A stretch of 64,000 nt of DNA from NCBI RefSeq assembly GCF_003060885.1, contig NZ_QAIG01000013.1:110989-174988 (forward strand), given 5' to 3'. Below the pieces are notes generated by a model. It saw nothing but the letters and a program-made list of their open reading frames with translations, had not been told where the DNA came from and did no database searches. This stretch comes from Pseudomonas sp. HMWF032. Lineage in GTDB: Bacteria > Pseudomonadota > Gammaproteobacteria > Pseudomonadales > Pseudomonadaceae. This document shows positions 52,670 through 61,375 of this stretch, piece by piece; the stretch's first letter is position 1, and each line of letters opens with the position of its first letter. A program made the position numbers and the translations under genes.

Positions 52670-53440
52670 CTAGCGCACCACGATCCCGCGACTGGCCATG
52701 TAGGCCTTGGCTTCCGGCACAGTGTATTCGCCGAAATGGAAGATGCTCGCCGCCAGTACGGCTGCGGCCTTGCCTTCGATGATGCCGTCAGCCAGGTGCT
52801 GCAGGTTGCCGACGCCGCCGGAGGCGATCACCGGAATGCCGACCATTTCGCTGATGGCGCGGGTCACGCCCAGGTCATAGCCGCTTTTCACGCCGTCCTG
52901 ATCCATGCTGGTCAGGAGGATTTCACCGGCACCGAGGTCTTCCATCTTCTTCGCCCAGAGCACCGCATCCAGACCGGTGGGCTTGCGCCCGCCGTGGGTG
53001 AAGATTTCCCAGCGCGGGGTTTCACCCGGCTTGGAGACTTTCTTCGCGTCGATGGCCACGACGATGCACTGCGAACCAAAGCGCGAAGCCGCTTCGCCGA
53101 CGAACTCCGGGGTGAACACCGCGGCAGTGTTGATCGACACTTTGTCCGCTCCGGCGTTCAGCAGGTTGCGAATGTCCTGCACGGTGCGCACGCCGCCGCC
53201 CACGGTCAGCGGGATAAACACCTGGCTGGCCATGCGCTCGACGGTGTGCAACGTGGTGTCGCGGCCGTCGACGCTGGCCGTGATGTCGAGAAAGGTAATC
53301 TCGTCAGCACCCTGCTCGTCATAACGACGGGCGATTTCCACCGGGTCGCCGGCGTCGCGGATGTTCTCGAACTGCACGCCCTTGACCACGCGGCCATTGT
53401 CCACGTCGAGGCAGGGGATGATGCGTTTAGCCAAAGCCAT
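52670..53440 (-). CDS. hisF: Imidazole glycerol phosphate synthase, cyclase subunit HisF
   Basis: This 256-aa TIM-barrel enzyme, with HisH, makes imidazole glycerol phosphate and AICAR in histidine biosynthesis. I chose ATG 53440 (MALAKRIIPCLDVDNGRVVKGVQF) for family length. Catalytic Asp residues lie in PCLDVDNG and SMDQDGVKSGYD, with phosphate loops GGGVRTVQDI and IASGGVGNLQHL. It is separated from hisA by 125 bp containing a REP-like hairpin, so it may be expressed less tightly than the rest of the operon. Confidence 0.98.
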   Translation of the reverse strand: MALAKRIIPCLDVDNGRVVKGVQFENIRDAGDPVEIARRYDEQGADEITFLDITASVDGRDTTLHTVERMASQVFIPLTVGGGVRTVQDIRNLLNAGADKVSINTAAVFTPEFVGEAASRFGSQCIVVAIDAKKVSKPGETPRWEIFTHGGRKPTGLDAVLWAKKMEDLGAGEILLTSMDQDGVKSGYDLGVTRAISEMVGIPVIASGGVGNLQHLADGIIEGKAAAVLAASIFHFGEYTVPEAKAYMASRGIVVR

Positions 53441-53522
53441 AACTATGTTCTCGTTGGATGGGGCGGGCGGCGTTCCGCTGAGCGCAGCGATACCCATCGT
53501 CGCGCCAACGGATGACTCCAAC

Positions 53523-53554
53523 GGTGGGTTACGCCGCTACGCGACTAACCCACC
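53523..53554. repeat. REP-like hairpin between hisA and hisF
   Basis: GGTGGGTTA (53523-53531) pairs with TAACCCACC (53546-53554) around a GC-rich loop with its own CGC/GCG pairing. This is the form of common Pseudomonas intergenic repeats. Related GGTGG/CCACC repeats occur at about 60822-60892. Confidence 0.65.
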
Positions 53555-53565
53555 CTACGTTCAGA

Positions 53566-54303
53566 TCAGCCTTTGAAGGCGTCGCAGAAGGTCTGCGCTT
53601 CGGCCACATCCAGGGTGCCTTCATAGATGGCACGCCCAGTGATGGCACCGATGATGCCGGGCGAACGTGCCAGCAGCAGCTTCTCGATATCACCCAGGTT
53701 ATGGATGCCGCCGGAGGCGATCACCGGAATACGGCTGGCCGCCGCCAGTGCAGCAGTGGCTTCGACGTTGCAACCCTGCATCATGCCGTCTTTGGCGATG
53801 TCGGTATAAACGATGGCCGAGACGCCGTCGGCTTCGAAGCGCTTGGCCAAATCAGTGGCCTGTACGGTTGACACTTCTGCCCAGCCGTCGGTGGCAACGA
53901 AGCCATCTTTGGCGTCCAGACCGACGATCACCTTACCAGGGAAAGCCTTGCAGGCGTCGGTGACGAACTGCGGATCTTTTACCGCCTTGGTGCCGATGAT
54001 CACGTAGCTGACGCCGGCGCGCACGTAGTGCTCGATGGTTTCCAGGGTACGGATGCCACCGCCGATCTGGATCGGCAGAGTCGGGTAGCGCTTGGCGATG
54101 GCCGTGACCACTTCGCCGTTGACCGGCTGGCCTTCGAAGGCGCCATTGAGGTCAACCAGGTGCAGACGACGACAGCCGCCTTCGACCCACTTGGCGGCCA
54201 TGCTCACCGGGTCATCGGAAAACACCGTGGAGTCTTCCATGCGGCCCTGGCGCAGACGCACGCAGGCGCCGTCCTTCAGATCGATAGCGGGGATAATCAG
54301 CAT
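53566..54303 (-). CDS. hisA: Phosphoribosyl-formimino-AICAR ribotide isomerase HisA
   Basis: This 245-aa TIM-barrel isomerase of the histidine pathway begins MLIIPAIDLKDGACVRLRQGRMEDSTVFS. The catalytic Asp lies in AIDLKDG, with a second in VYTDIAKDGMMQG. Phosphate loops are IQIGGGIRTLETI and ASGGIHNLGDIEK. It is downstream of hisB, hisH and a small DUF2164 gene in the same transcript direction. Confidence 0.98.
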   Translation of the reverse strand: MLIIPAIDLKDGACVRLRQGRMEDSTVFSDDPVSMAAKWVEGGCRRLHLVDLNGAFEGQPVNGEVVTAIAKRYPTLPIQIGGGIRTLETIEHYVRAGVSYVIIGTKAVKDPQFVTDACKAFPGKVIVGLDAKDGFVATDGWAEVSTVQATDLAKRFEADGVSAIVYTDIAKDGMMQGCNVEATAALAAASRIPVIASGGIHNLGDIEKLLLARSPGIIGAITGRAIYEGTLDVAEAQTFCDAFKG

Positions 54304-54339
54304 CGGATGAACCTGCTCAAGTCGTGTGAATTCGGTGGG

Positions 54340-54600
54340 TCAGCTCTTTCCGAGTGCCCAGAGGTCGCTTTCGATGCTCTCGAACCGTTCTTTCAGGTGA
54401 GTCTGCACATCGAAAATCGCCCGATTGTAGTAGTGCGGTGCAATCTCGCGGGCAAACAGTTCGAGCACCTCGGCGACCTCGAAACTGCCCAGTTCCAGCT
54501 CGAAGCGCTCGGCCATGAAACGCTTGAGCACCCGACAGGCTTCACGCTCCTGCTCGGCACTCAACGTCATGATCGGCGGTTTCGCCTTGCCCCGGCTCAT
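54340..54600 (-). CDS. DUF2164-family protein inserted between hisH and hisA
   Basis: This 86-aa small protein belongs to the DUF2164 family (LSAEQEREACRVLKRFMAERFELELGSFEVAEVLELFAREIAPHYYNRAIFDVQTHLKERF). It is mostly helical, conserved, and of unknown function. Its start lies immediately after the hisH stop (adjacent bases), so it is translationally coupled to the histidine operon. A role in that pathway is unproven. Confidence 0.93.
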   Translation of the reverse strand: MSRGKAKPPIMTLSAEQEREACRVLKRFMAERFELELGSFEVAEVLELFAREIAPHYYNRAIFDVQTHLKERFESIESDLWALGKS

Positions 54601-55239
54601 TTACCAGCGGCCATCCCAAGCAGCAAAGTTCTGCAGCAGCTGCAGGCCATGGGTGTGGCTCTTTTCCGGGTGGAACTGCACGGCAAAGCGCGAACCTTCG
54701 GCCAGTGCTGCGGCGAAATCCTTGCCGTAATGACCGCGACCAACCACCTGTTTAGGGTTGCCGGCCTCGATGTAATAGCTGTGCACGAAGTAGAAGCGCG
54801 CCAGGTCCGGAATGTTGTGCCACAGCGGGTGTTTGACCGCCTGCATCACCTCATTCCAGCCCATGTGCGGCACCTTGAGCGGCTCGCCGTCTTCGACCAT
54901 GTCCTTGCCGAAGAAACGCACCTTGCCGGGGAACAGGCCGATGCAATCGACACCATCGTTCTCTTCGCTGTGCTCCAACAGCGCCTGCATGCCTACACAG
55001 ATACCAAGAAACGGCCGGTCTGCACTGACTTCGCGCACCAGCGCGTCAAAACCCAGGCATTTGATCTCGGCCATGCAATCACGAATCGCGCCCACGCCGG
55101 GGAACACCACGCGATCGGCCTCGCGAATCACCTGCGCATCGCTGGTGACCAGTACCTTGCCAGCACCCACATGCTCAAGCGCCTTGGCCACCGAATGCAG
55201 GTTGCCCATGCCGTAGTCGATTACTGCAACCGTCTGCAC
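54601..55239 (-). CDS. hisH: Imidazole glycerol phosphate synthase, glutaminase subunit HisH
   Basis: This 212-aa class I glutamine amidotransferase supplies ammonia to HisF. The nucleophile elbow is FLGICVGMQALLEHS (Cys), and the His-Glu pair lies in FAVQFHPEKSHTHG. It begins MQTVAVIDYGMGNLHSVAKALEHVG. It is adjacent to hisB, whose stop precedes the start directly. Confidence 0.98.
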   Translation of the reverse strand: MQTVAVIDYGMGNLHSVAKALEHVGAGKVLVTSDAQVIREADRVVFPGVGAIRDCMAEIKCLGFDALVREVSADRPFLGICVGMQALLEHSEENDGVDCIGLFPGKVRFFGKDMVEDGEPLKVPHMGWNEVMQAVKHPLWHNIPDLARFYFVHSYYIEAGNPKQVVGRGHYGKDFAAALAEGSRFAVQFHPEKSHTHGLQLLQNFAAWDGRW

Positions 55240-55833
55240 TTACAAGCACCCTTTGGTCGACGGCATTTGCCCGGCCATGCGCTCATCCAGCGTCACCGCC
55301 ATGCGCAGCGCGCGGCCGAAGGCTTTGAACACGGTTTCAATCTGGTGGTGGGTATTGGTGCCACGCAGGTTGTCGATGTGCAGCGAAACCAGCGCGTGGT
55401 TGACAAACCCCTGGAAGAACTCCTGGAACAAGTCCACATCAAAACCACCGACCACGGCGCGGGTAAACGGCACGTGCATCTGCAGGCCCGGACGGCCGGA
55501 GAAGTCGATCACCACGCGCGACAGCGCTTCATCCAGCGGCACATAGGAATGACCGTAACGGGTCATGCCCTTTTTGTCGCCGATAGCCTGAGTGAAGGCC
55601 TGGCCAAGGGTGATGCCGACGTCTTCAACGGTATGATGGTCGTCGATATGCAGGTCGCCCTTGCACTGGATATCCAAGTCGATCAGGCCGTGACGGGCGA
55701 TCTGATCGAGCATGTGTTCAAGAAACGGCACGCCAATATCAAACTTGGCCTTGCCAGTCCCATCCAGGTTGATCGAGACCTTGATCTGGGTCTCCAGGGT
55801 ATTGCGCTCGACGGATGCCGTACGTTCGGCCAT
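55240..55833 (-). CDS. hisB: Imidazoleglycerol-phosphate dehydratase HisB
   Basis: This 197-aa Mn-dependent dehydratase removes water from IGP to give imidazole acetol phosphate. I chose ATG 55833 (MAERTASVERNTLETQIKVSINLDG); longer readings would extend into the divergent promoter region. Metal-binding motifs are GLIDLDIQCKGDLHIDDHHTVEDVGI and FFQGFVNHALVSLHIDNLRG THNTHHQIE-type His clusters. It is the first gene of the hisB-hisH-DUF2164-hisA-hisF cluster and is divergent from the FAD oxidoreductase. Confidence 0.97.
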   Translation of the reverse strand: MAERTASVERNTLETQIKVSINLDGTGKAKFDIGVPFLEHMLDQIARHGLIDLDIQCKGDLHIDDHHTVEDVGITLGQAFTQAIGDKKGMTRYGHSYVPLDEALSRVVIDFSGRPGLQMHVPFTRAVVGGFDVDLFQEFFQGFVNHALVSLHIDNLRGTNTHHQIETVFKAFGRALRMAVTLDERMAGQMPSTKGCL

Positions 55834-55966
55834 CACCAGCTCCAGAAATTGCCCACGGAAAAAGGCTGGCATTATAGGCGGGCATCCACCCAGGCGGCTA
55901 CCAGCGGCGATCAGAGGCGCCGCTATCGAACGCATAACCCCACGTCAGAGAACGAACGGAACGCAT

Positions 55967-57067
55967 ATGGACAGTATCGACACCCTGATTATTGGCGCAG
56001 GCGCGGTCGGCCTGGCCTGCGCTGCACGCTTGAGTACGCCGGGGCAGAGCTGCCTGATCGTCGAGGCGGAAAGCCTGATCGGCAGCCATACCTCCAGCCG
56101 CAACTCAGAAGTTATCCATGCAGGGATCTACTACGCCCCCGACTCACTCAAGGCCGAACTGTGCCTGGAAGGCCGCGAACGCCTGTATGCCTGGTGCAAC
56201 AGCCACCAGGTGGCGCACCGCCGGCTGGGCAAACTGCTGGTGGCCGTGGAAGGCGCAGAAATCGCCAAACTCGAACAACTGCAGCGCAATGCCCAAGCCT
56301 GCGGCGTGCACGACCTGCAGACCATCGAGCAGCCGCAGCTAAATGCCCTGGAACCCGCCGTGCGCGGCGTTGCCGCCCTGCTCTCGCCCAGCACCGGGAT
56401 TATCGACAGCCACGCCTACCTGCAATCGCTACTGGCTGCTGCCGAGCATCGCGGCGCGCAGTTGATTCTGCACACCCGCGTCGAACAGCTCGAAGCAGAT
56501 GGCGATGGTTGGCTAGCCCACGGCCAGAGCAACGGTGAGCCATTCCAGCTCAAAGCCCAGCGGGTGATCAATGCCGGCGGCCTGTTCGCCCAGCAACTGG
56601 CCAAGCAAACCCAAGGGCTGCAGAACCTACCGCCGCTGCACCTGTGCCAGGGCCGCTACTTCAGCTACAGCGGCCGCTCACCCTTCCAGCACCTGATTTA
56701 CCCAATGCCGGAAGCCAACACCGCCGGACTTGGCATCCACGCCACCCTGGACCTTGGCGGCCAGCTGCGTTTCGGCCCGGATACCCGCTACCTCACGCAC
56801 ATCGATTATCAGGTCGAGGAAAGCCTGCGCGCGCCATTCGCCGACGCCATCCGCCGCTACTTCCCAGCCCTCGACAGCGCGCGCCTGGTGCCGGGCTACA
56901 GCGGTATTCGACCGAAACTCGCAGGCCCCGGGGAACCGGCCGCCGACTTCATTATCCAAACGCCCAATGATCACGGCCTGTCAGGCCTGGTCAACCTGTT
57001 CGGTATCGAGTCCCCCGGCCTCACCGCCAGCCTGGCGATTGCCGAGCGTGTGGCTCAGGCCCTGTAA
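55967..57067 (+). CDS. FAD-dependent oxidoreductase (DAO/L-2-hydroxyglutarate dehydrogenase-like)
   Basis: This 366-aa protein starts at ATG 55967. It has the Rossmann FAD motif TLIIGAGAVGLACAARLS and the conserved segments SHTSSRNSEVIHAGIYYAPDS and KLLVAVEG. The C-terminus has GYSGIRPKL, FIIQTP and GLSGLVNLFGIESPGLTASLAIAERVA. The SRNSEVIHAGIYY box is typical of L-2-hydroxyglutarate/L-2-hydroxyacid oxidases related to LhgO. The substrate is an inference from the family. It is divergent from hisB. Confidence 0.88.
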   Translation: MDSIDTLIIGAGAVGLACAARLSTPGQSCLIVEAESLIGSHTSSRNSEVIHAGIYYAPDSLKAELCLEGRERLYAWCNSHQVAHRRLGKLLVAVEGAEIAKLEQLQRNAQACGVHDLQTIEQPQLNALEPAVRGVAALLSPSTGIIDSHAYLQSLLAAAEHRGAQLILHTRVEQLEADGDGWLAHGQSNGEPFQLKAQRVINAGGLFAQQLAKQTQGLQNLPPLHLCQGRYFSYSGRSPFQHLIYPMPEANTAGLGIHATLDLGGQLRFGPDTRYLTHIDYQVEESLRAPFADAIRRYFPALDSARLVPGYSGIRPKLAGPGEPAADFIIQTPNDHGLSGLVNLFGIESPGLTASLAIAERVAQAL

Positions 57068-57190
57068 AAGCCGCTTGCAAAATCACCCGGCAAACCGGAC
57101 TGTCAGCGGCCCAGATAAAAGTGCCGGCGCTATACTCGCCGGCTTGAATGGCTGCTTTTCACCCTCTTGCTTCGAAACAAGGATTCGCAC

Positions 57191-59425
57191 ATGAAAGCGC
57201 TCGGCAAAATTCTCGGCCTGTTTTTTCTCGGGCTCTTGCTGATCATCGTGGCGCTGGGCTTTGCCCTCACCCACTTGTTCGATCCCAACGATTACAAAGA
57301 TGAAATCCGCCAGCTGGCCCGCGACAAGGCCAACCTGGAGCTGACCCTCAAGGGCGATATCGGCTGGAGCCTGTTCCCCTGGCTCGGCCTGGAGCTGACC
57401 GACGCCACCCTCGCCAGCCCCAACACCCCGGACAAGCCGTTCGCCGACCTGCGCCTCCTCGGCCTGTCGGTACGCGTGCTGCCGCTGCTGCGCAAGGAAG
57501 TGCAGATGAGCGACATCCGTATCGACGGCCTCAACCTCAACCTGCAGCGCGACGAGAAAGGCCGCAGCAACTGGGACGATGTCGGCAAGCCAGCCAGCGC
57601 CACGAATGCAACAGCCGACGCACCAGCAGCGAGCACCGACAGCACGCAGGCCGACAGCCCAGCCGCTGAGCCTAGCGAAAGCAGCCAGCCACTGAAGCTG
57701 GATATCGACAGCCTGATCGTCAACAGCGCACGCATCGACTACCACGATGCGCAAAAAGGCCAGCAATTCAGCGCCGAAAGCATCCAACTGACCACCGGAG
57801 CGATTCGCGAAGGTGCAAGCATCCCGGTCAAACTCAGCGCCTTCTTCGGCCTCAACAAACCGGTGCTGCGCGCGCGCAGCGAACTGCAAGGCGAACTGCG
57901 CTTCGACCGCGCCTTGAAACGCTACCAACTGGAAGACGCCAAACTCTCCGGCGAAGTCTCCGGCGAACCCTTCGATGGCCAGACCCTGACCTACTCCGCG
58001 CAAGGCCAACTGCTGGTCGACCTGGCCGCCCAGGTCGCCGAATGGAACGGCCTGAAACTCTCCGGCAACCAGCTGCGCGCCTTGGGCGAGTTGAAAGTCC
58101 GCGACCTCGACAAGCAGCCAAAACTCAGCGGCGGCCTGTCCATCGCTCCACTCAACCTGCGTGAATTCCTCGCCACCATCGGCCAGAAACTGCCGCCGAT
58201 GAACGATGACAAGACCCTCAGCCAGTTCGAATTGGTCACCCGCCTCAGCGGCACCGACAACAGCCTGACCCTTGAAGACCTCAAGCTGACCCTGGATGAC
58301 AGCCACTTCAGTGGCCAGCTGGCAATTGCCGATTTCACCAAGCAGGCACTGCGCGTGCAGCTCAAGGGCAACCAGCTGAACCTCGATCGCTACCTGCCCG
58401 CGCCCTCCAAGGACGCCAAGGATGCCGGTTCCGCCCGCAAGGCCGAGGTCAAGGCCAGCGTCGCCAATGCCGGACAGAGCGGCAGCACACCACTGCCTGA
58501 CGCACCGACCCAGCAAGCCTGGAGCAGCAGCGAAATGCTGCCACTCGACCTGCTGCGCAAGCTCGACGTGCAACTCGACCTCGGCCTGGATCAGCTCATC
58601 GTCCAACAGCAGGTGATCAGCACCTTCAGCGCCAAGGCACAAAGCAAAGGTGGCCTGCTGACCCTGCAGGATGTGCGCGGCACTATCGGCAACGGCAGTT
58701 TCAACGCCCAAGCCAGCATCGATGCACGCCCAGCCATCCCGCTGCTCAGCGTACGCAAAAGTGTCAGCGGCATTCCGCTTGAGCCATTTCTGAAAAAGTC
58801 CGACCAGCCTTCGCCGGTCAAAGGCCTGCTGGATCTCAACGCCAACCTGACCACCAGCGGCAATAGCCAGCGCGCCTGGGTTGAAGGACTGACAGGTGAT
58901 GCACGGTTCCAGCTGAATGACGGCGTGCTGGTCGACGCCAACCTCGAACAGCAACTGTGTCGCGGCATCGCCACGCTCAACCGCAAATCCCTGAGCAGCG
59001 ACCCGCGCGGCAGGGACACGCCCTTCAAAACCCTGCAAGGCAGCCTGAGCCTACACAATGGCGTCGCCCACAACCCGGACCTCAAGGCCGCCATTCCAGG
59101 CCTGGCAGTCAGCGGCAATGGCGACCTGGACCTGCGCATCCTCGGCCTTGACTACCGCATCGGTATCACCGTCATTGGCGATCAGCGCGAAATGCCTGAC
59201 CCGGCCTGCCAGGTCAACGAACGCTATGTCGGCATCGAATGGCCGGTGCGCTGCCGCGGCCCACTGGAAATGGGTGGCAAGGCCTGCCGCCTGGATCAGG
59301 ACGGCCTGGGCAAAGTCGCCGCCAAGCTGGCCGGCAACAAGCTCAGCGAGAAGATCGAAGAAAAACTCGGCGACAAAGTCAGCCCCGAACTGAAAGACGC
59401 ACTCAAGGGCCTGTTCAACCGATGA
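57191..59425 (+). CDS. asmA: AsmA-family envelope protein
   Basis: This 744-aa inner-membrane-anchored protein has an N-terminal helix (ILGLFFLGLLLIIVALGFALTHLF), then the AsmA motif FDPNDYKDEIRQLARDKANLELTLKGDIGWSLFPWLGLELTDA. A long repetitive beta-rich periplasmic body with an Ala/Ser-rich linker follows. The C-terminal AsmA_2-like domain contains DGVLVDANLEQQLCRGIATLNRKSL and ends with two Cys segments (DPACQVNERY, RCRGPLE). AsmA proteins are thought to move lipids between membranes. It overlaps mutY by 4 bp. Confidence 0.93.
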   Translation: MKALGKILGLFFLGLLLIIVALGFALTHLFDPNDYKDEIRQLARDKANLELTLKGDIGWSLFPWLGLELTDATLASPNTPDKPFADLRLLGLSVRVLPLLRKEVQMSDIRIDGLNLNLQRDEKGRSNWDDVGKPASATNATADAPAASTDSTQADSPAAEPSESSQPLKLDIDSLIVNSARIDYHDAQKGQQFSAESIQLTTGAIREGASIPVKLSAFFGLNKPVLRARSELQGELRFDRALKRYQLEDAKLSGEVSGEPFDGQTLTYSAQGQLLVDLAAQVAEWNGLKLSGNQLRALGELKVRDLDKQPKLSGGLSIAPLNLREFLATIGQKLPPMNDDKTLSQFELVTRLSGTDNSLTLEDLKLTLDDSHFSGQLAIADFTKQALRVQLKGNQLNLDRYLPAPSKDAKDAGSARKAEVKASVANAGQSGSTPLPDAPTQQAWSSSEMLPLDLLRKLDVQLDLGLDQLIVQQQVISTFSAKAQSKGGLLTLQDVRGTIGNGSFNAQASIDARPAIPLLSVRKSVSGIPLEPFLKKSDQPSPVKGLLDLNANLTTSGNSQRAWVEGLTGDARFQLNDGVLVDANLEQQLCRGIATLNRKSLSSDPRGRDTPFKTLQGSLSLHNGVAHNPDLKAAIPGLAVSGNGDLDLRILGLDYRIGITVIGDQREMPDPACQVNERYVGIEWPVRCRGPLEMGGKACRLDQDGLGKVAAKLAGNKLSEKIEEKLGDKVSPELKDALKGLFNR

Positions 59426-60501
59426 GCCCCGCGCAATTTTCCGCCGCAGTTCTGAACTGGTACGACAGCCACGGGCGCAAGGACCTGCCCTGGCAACAGG
59501 GCATCACACCCTACCGCGTGTGGGTCTCAGAGATCATGCTGCAGCAGACTCAGGTCAGCACCGTACTCGGCTATTTCGACCGCTTTATGGCCGCATTGCC
59601 GACGGTTAATGACCTGGCCGCAGCCCCGGAAGACGAAGTGCTACACCTGTGGACGGGCCTCGGTTACTACACCCGCGCGCGCAATCTGCAAAAAACCGCG
59701 CAGATCGTTATGCGCGAACATGCCGGCGAGTTCCCCCGCGATGTCGACCAGCTCACCGAACTTCCCGGCATCGGCCGCTCCACCGCTGGCGCCATCGCCA
59801 GCCTCAGCATGGGCCTGCGCGCGCCGATCCTCGACGGCAATGTCAAACGCGTACTGGCGCGCTACGTCGCGCAGGAAGGCTATCCAGGCGAGCCAAAGGT
59901 GGCCAAGCAGCTGTGGGATGTGGCCGAGCGCTATACCCCGCACGCCCGGATAAACCACTACACCCAAGCGATGATGGACCTCGGTGCCACCCTGTGTACC
60001 CGCAGCAAGCCGAGCTGCCTGCTCTGCCCGCTGAAGAGCGGCTGCCAGGCACACCTGCTGGGCCTGGAAATCCGCTACCCGATCCCCAAGCCGCGCAAGA
60101 CATTGCCGCAGAAACGCACACTGATGCCGATCTTCGCCAACCACCACGGCGAGGTGCTGCTCTATCGCCGCCCATCCAGCGGCCTCTGGGGCGGCCTGTG
60201 GAGCCTGCCGGAACTGGACGAAGTAACAGCCATCGCCCCACTCGCCAGCCAGCATGGCCTGCAACTCGGCGCGCAACGCGAGCTGAGCGACCTGACCCAC
60301 ACCTTCAGCCACTTCCAACTGACGATCGAGCCCTGGCTGGTGCAGGTCGACGCCGCGCCAACTGCCGTGGCCGAGGCTGACTGGCTCTGGTATAACCTCG
60401 CCACTCCGCCGCGCCTGGGCCTTGCCGCCCCAGTGAAGAAGTTGCTGAAGCGCGCGGCCGATGCACTCGCAACAGCACCGAATACTGGAGAAACACCATG
60501 A
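59422..60501 (+). CDS. mutY: A/G-specific adenine glycosylase MutY
   Basis: This 359-aa base-excision repair enzyme removes adenine mispaired with 8-oxoguanine. HhH-GPD fold: WVSEIMLQQTQVSTV, then LPGIGRSTAGAIASLSMG (helix-hairpin-helix), with catalytic Asp in ILDGNVKRVLARY. The 4Fe-4S ligands are C-x6-C-x2-C-x5-C in CTRSKPSCLLCPLKSGC. A C-terminal Nudix-like domain (about 230-355) recognises oxoguanine. Start ATG 59422 overlaps asmA, and the stop overlaps yggX by 4 bp. The pair mutY-yggX is a conserved oxidative-damage module. Confidence 0.98.
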   Translation: MSPAQFSAAVLNWYDSHGRKDLPWQQGITPYRVWVSEIMLQQTQVSTVLGYFDRFMAALPTVNDLAAAPEDEVLHLWTGLGYYTRARNLQKTAQIVMREHAGEFPRDVDQLTELPGIGRSTAGAIASLSMGLRAPILDGNVKRVLARYVAQEGYPGEPKVAKQLWDVAERYTPHARINHYTQAMMDLGATLCTRSKPSCLLCPLKSGCQAHLLGLEIRYPIPKPRKTLPQKRTLMPIFANHHGEVLLYRRPSSGLWGGLWSLPELDEVTAIAPLASQHGLQLGAQRELSDLTHTFSHFQLTIEPWLVQVDAAPTAVAEADWLWYNLATPPRLGLAAPVKKLLKRAADALATAPNTGETP

Positions 60502-60770
60502 CCCGCACCGTACAGTGCCGCAAACACAAGCAGGAACTCCCCGGCCTGGACCGCCCGCCGTATCCGGGCGCCAAAGGTGAGGACATCTTCAACAACGTCT
60601 CCAAGCAAGCCTGGGACGAATGGCAGAAGCACCAGACCCTGCTGATCAACGAACGCCGCCTGAACATGATGAACGCCGAAGACCGCAAATTCCTCCAGGC
60701 CGAGATGGACAAATTCCTCTCCGGCGAGGAATACGCCCAGGCCGAAGGTTATGTGCCACCCAGCGAGTAA
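60498..60770 (+). CDS. yggX: Fe(II)-trafficking / oxidative damage protection protein YggX
   Basis: This 90-aa protein belongs to the YggX family: MTRTVQCRKHKQELPGLDRPPYPGAKGEDIF, with the conserved Cys7, then WDEWQKHQTLLINERRLNMMNAEDRKFLQAEMDKFL and the C-terminal GYVPP. It protects Fe-S enzymes from oxidative damage. It overlaps mutY (ATGA) and probably shares its mRNA. Confidence 0.98.
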   Translation: MTRTVQCRKHKQELPGLDRPPYPGAKGEDIFNNVSKQAWDEWQKHQTLLINERRLNMMNAEDRKFLQAEMDKFLSGEEYAQAEGYVPPSE

Positions 60771-61124
60771 CCCTGGCGAACCGTGGAAGGCGCTTTAGCG
60801 GCGAACGGCTCTAACAGCAGGCCTAGGGTGGATGAAGCCTTATCCATCCACCACACCGAGAGGGTGGATAAGCAAAGCGTTACCCACCCTACACGCCTCA
60901 CCCGTGGGAGGCGTTTTAGCGGCGAAATGCCCCACCAGAAATCGCGACTAAAGCCCCTCACGCGCTCATCACCCAGACCGCAGGGTGAATAACGCCTTAT
61001 CCATTCAGCGCATCGCAAGGTGCCGCGCAACCCTCACCCGAACCTAACCGCCCGTAATAATTAAATATTTTTCAAACTCGCGCTTGACACCCACCCTTCA
61101 AATCCGTCTAATAGCGCCCCGTTG
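60771..61124. repeat. Intergenic region with several Pseudomonas-type repeats
   Basis: No gene is visible. Two related units, GTGG-AAGGCG-CTTTAGCGGCGAA (60783-60804) and GTGGGAGGCGTTTTAGCGGCGAA (60904-60926), resemble the common TAGCGGCGA-type REP sequence. Between them lie GGTGGAT/ATCCATCCACC and GTTACCCACCCTACA inverted units (60822-60892). A decayed copy with AGGGTGAATAACGCCTTATCC follows near 60982. The tRNA-Phe promoter should lie at about 61075-61120 (TTGACA-like TTGACAC at 61084). Confidence 0.6.
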
Positions 61125-61200
61125 GCCCAGGTAGCTCAGTCGGTAGAGCAGGGGATTGAAAATCCCCGTGTCGGCGGTTCGATTCCGTCCCTGGGCACCA
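61125..61200 (+). tRNA. tRNA-Phe (GAA)
   Basis: A 76-nt tRNA with acceptor stem GCCCAGG / CCTGGGC, D-arm GCTCAGTCGGTAGAGC, anticodon arm GGGGATTGAAAATCCCC with GAA at 61158-61160, TPsiC loop GGTTCGATTCC, and an encoded CCA (61198-61200). All four stems pair. It is followed by an intrinsic terminator and a tyrosine integrase, so its 3' end is the probable attachment site of the island. Confidence 0.98.
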
Positions 61201-61245
61201 TCTATAGTTTTCCGGTGATGTCAAAACCACCCGGAAACACCTAAG

Positions 61246-61270
61246 AAACCCGCCTAGAGCGGGTTTTTTA
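61246..61270 (+). terminator. Intrinsic terminator after tRNA-Phe
   Basis: AAACCCGC-CTAGA-GCGGGTTT with a T-run to 61269, 45 bp after the tRNA. Confidence 0.85.
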
Positions 61271-61375
61271 TTGCCCGCAGTTCTCTACCCCACCCTTGTA
61301 AGCCCTAAGTTTTAGGGGCATTGTTGGGGGCATCGCCGGTTCGGTCATTTTTCATGCCCCTACGGAGGTGCGCCC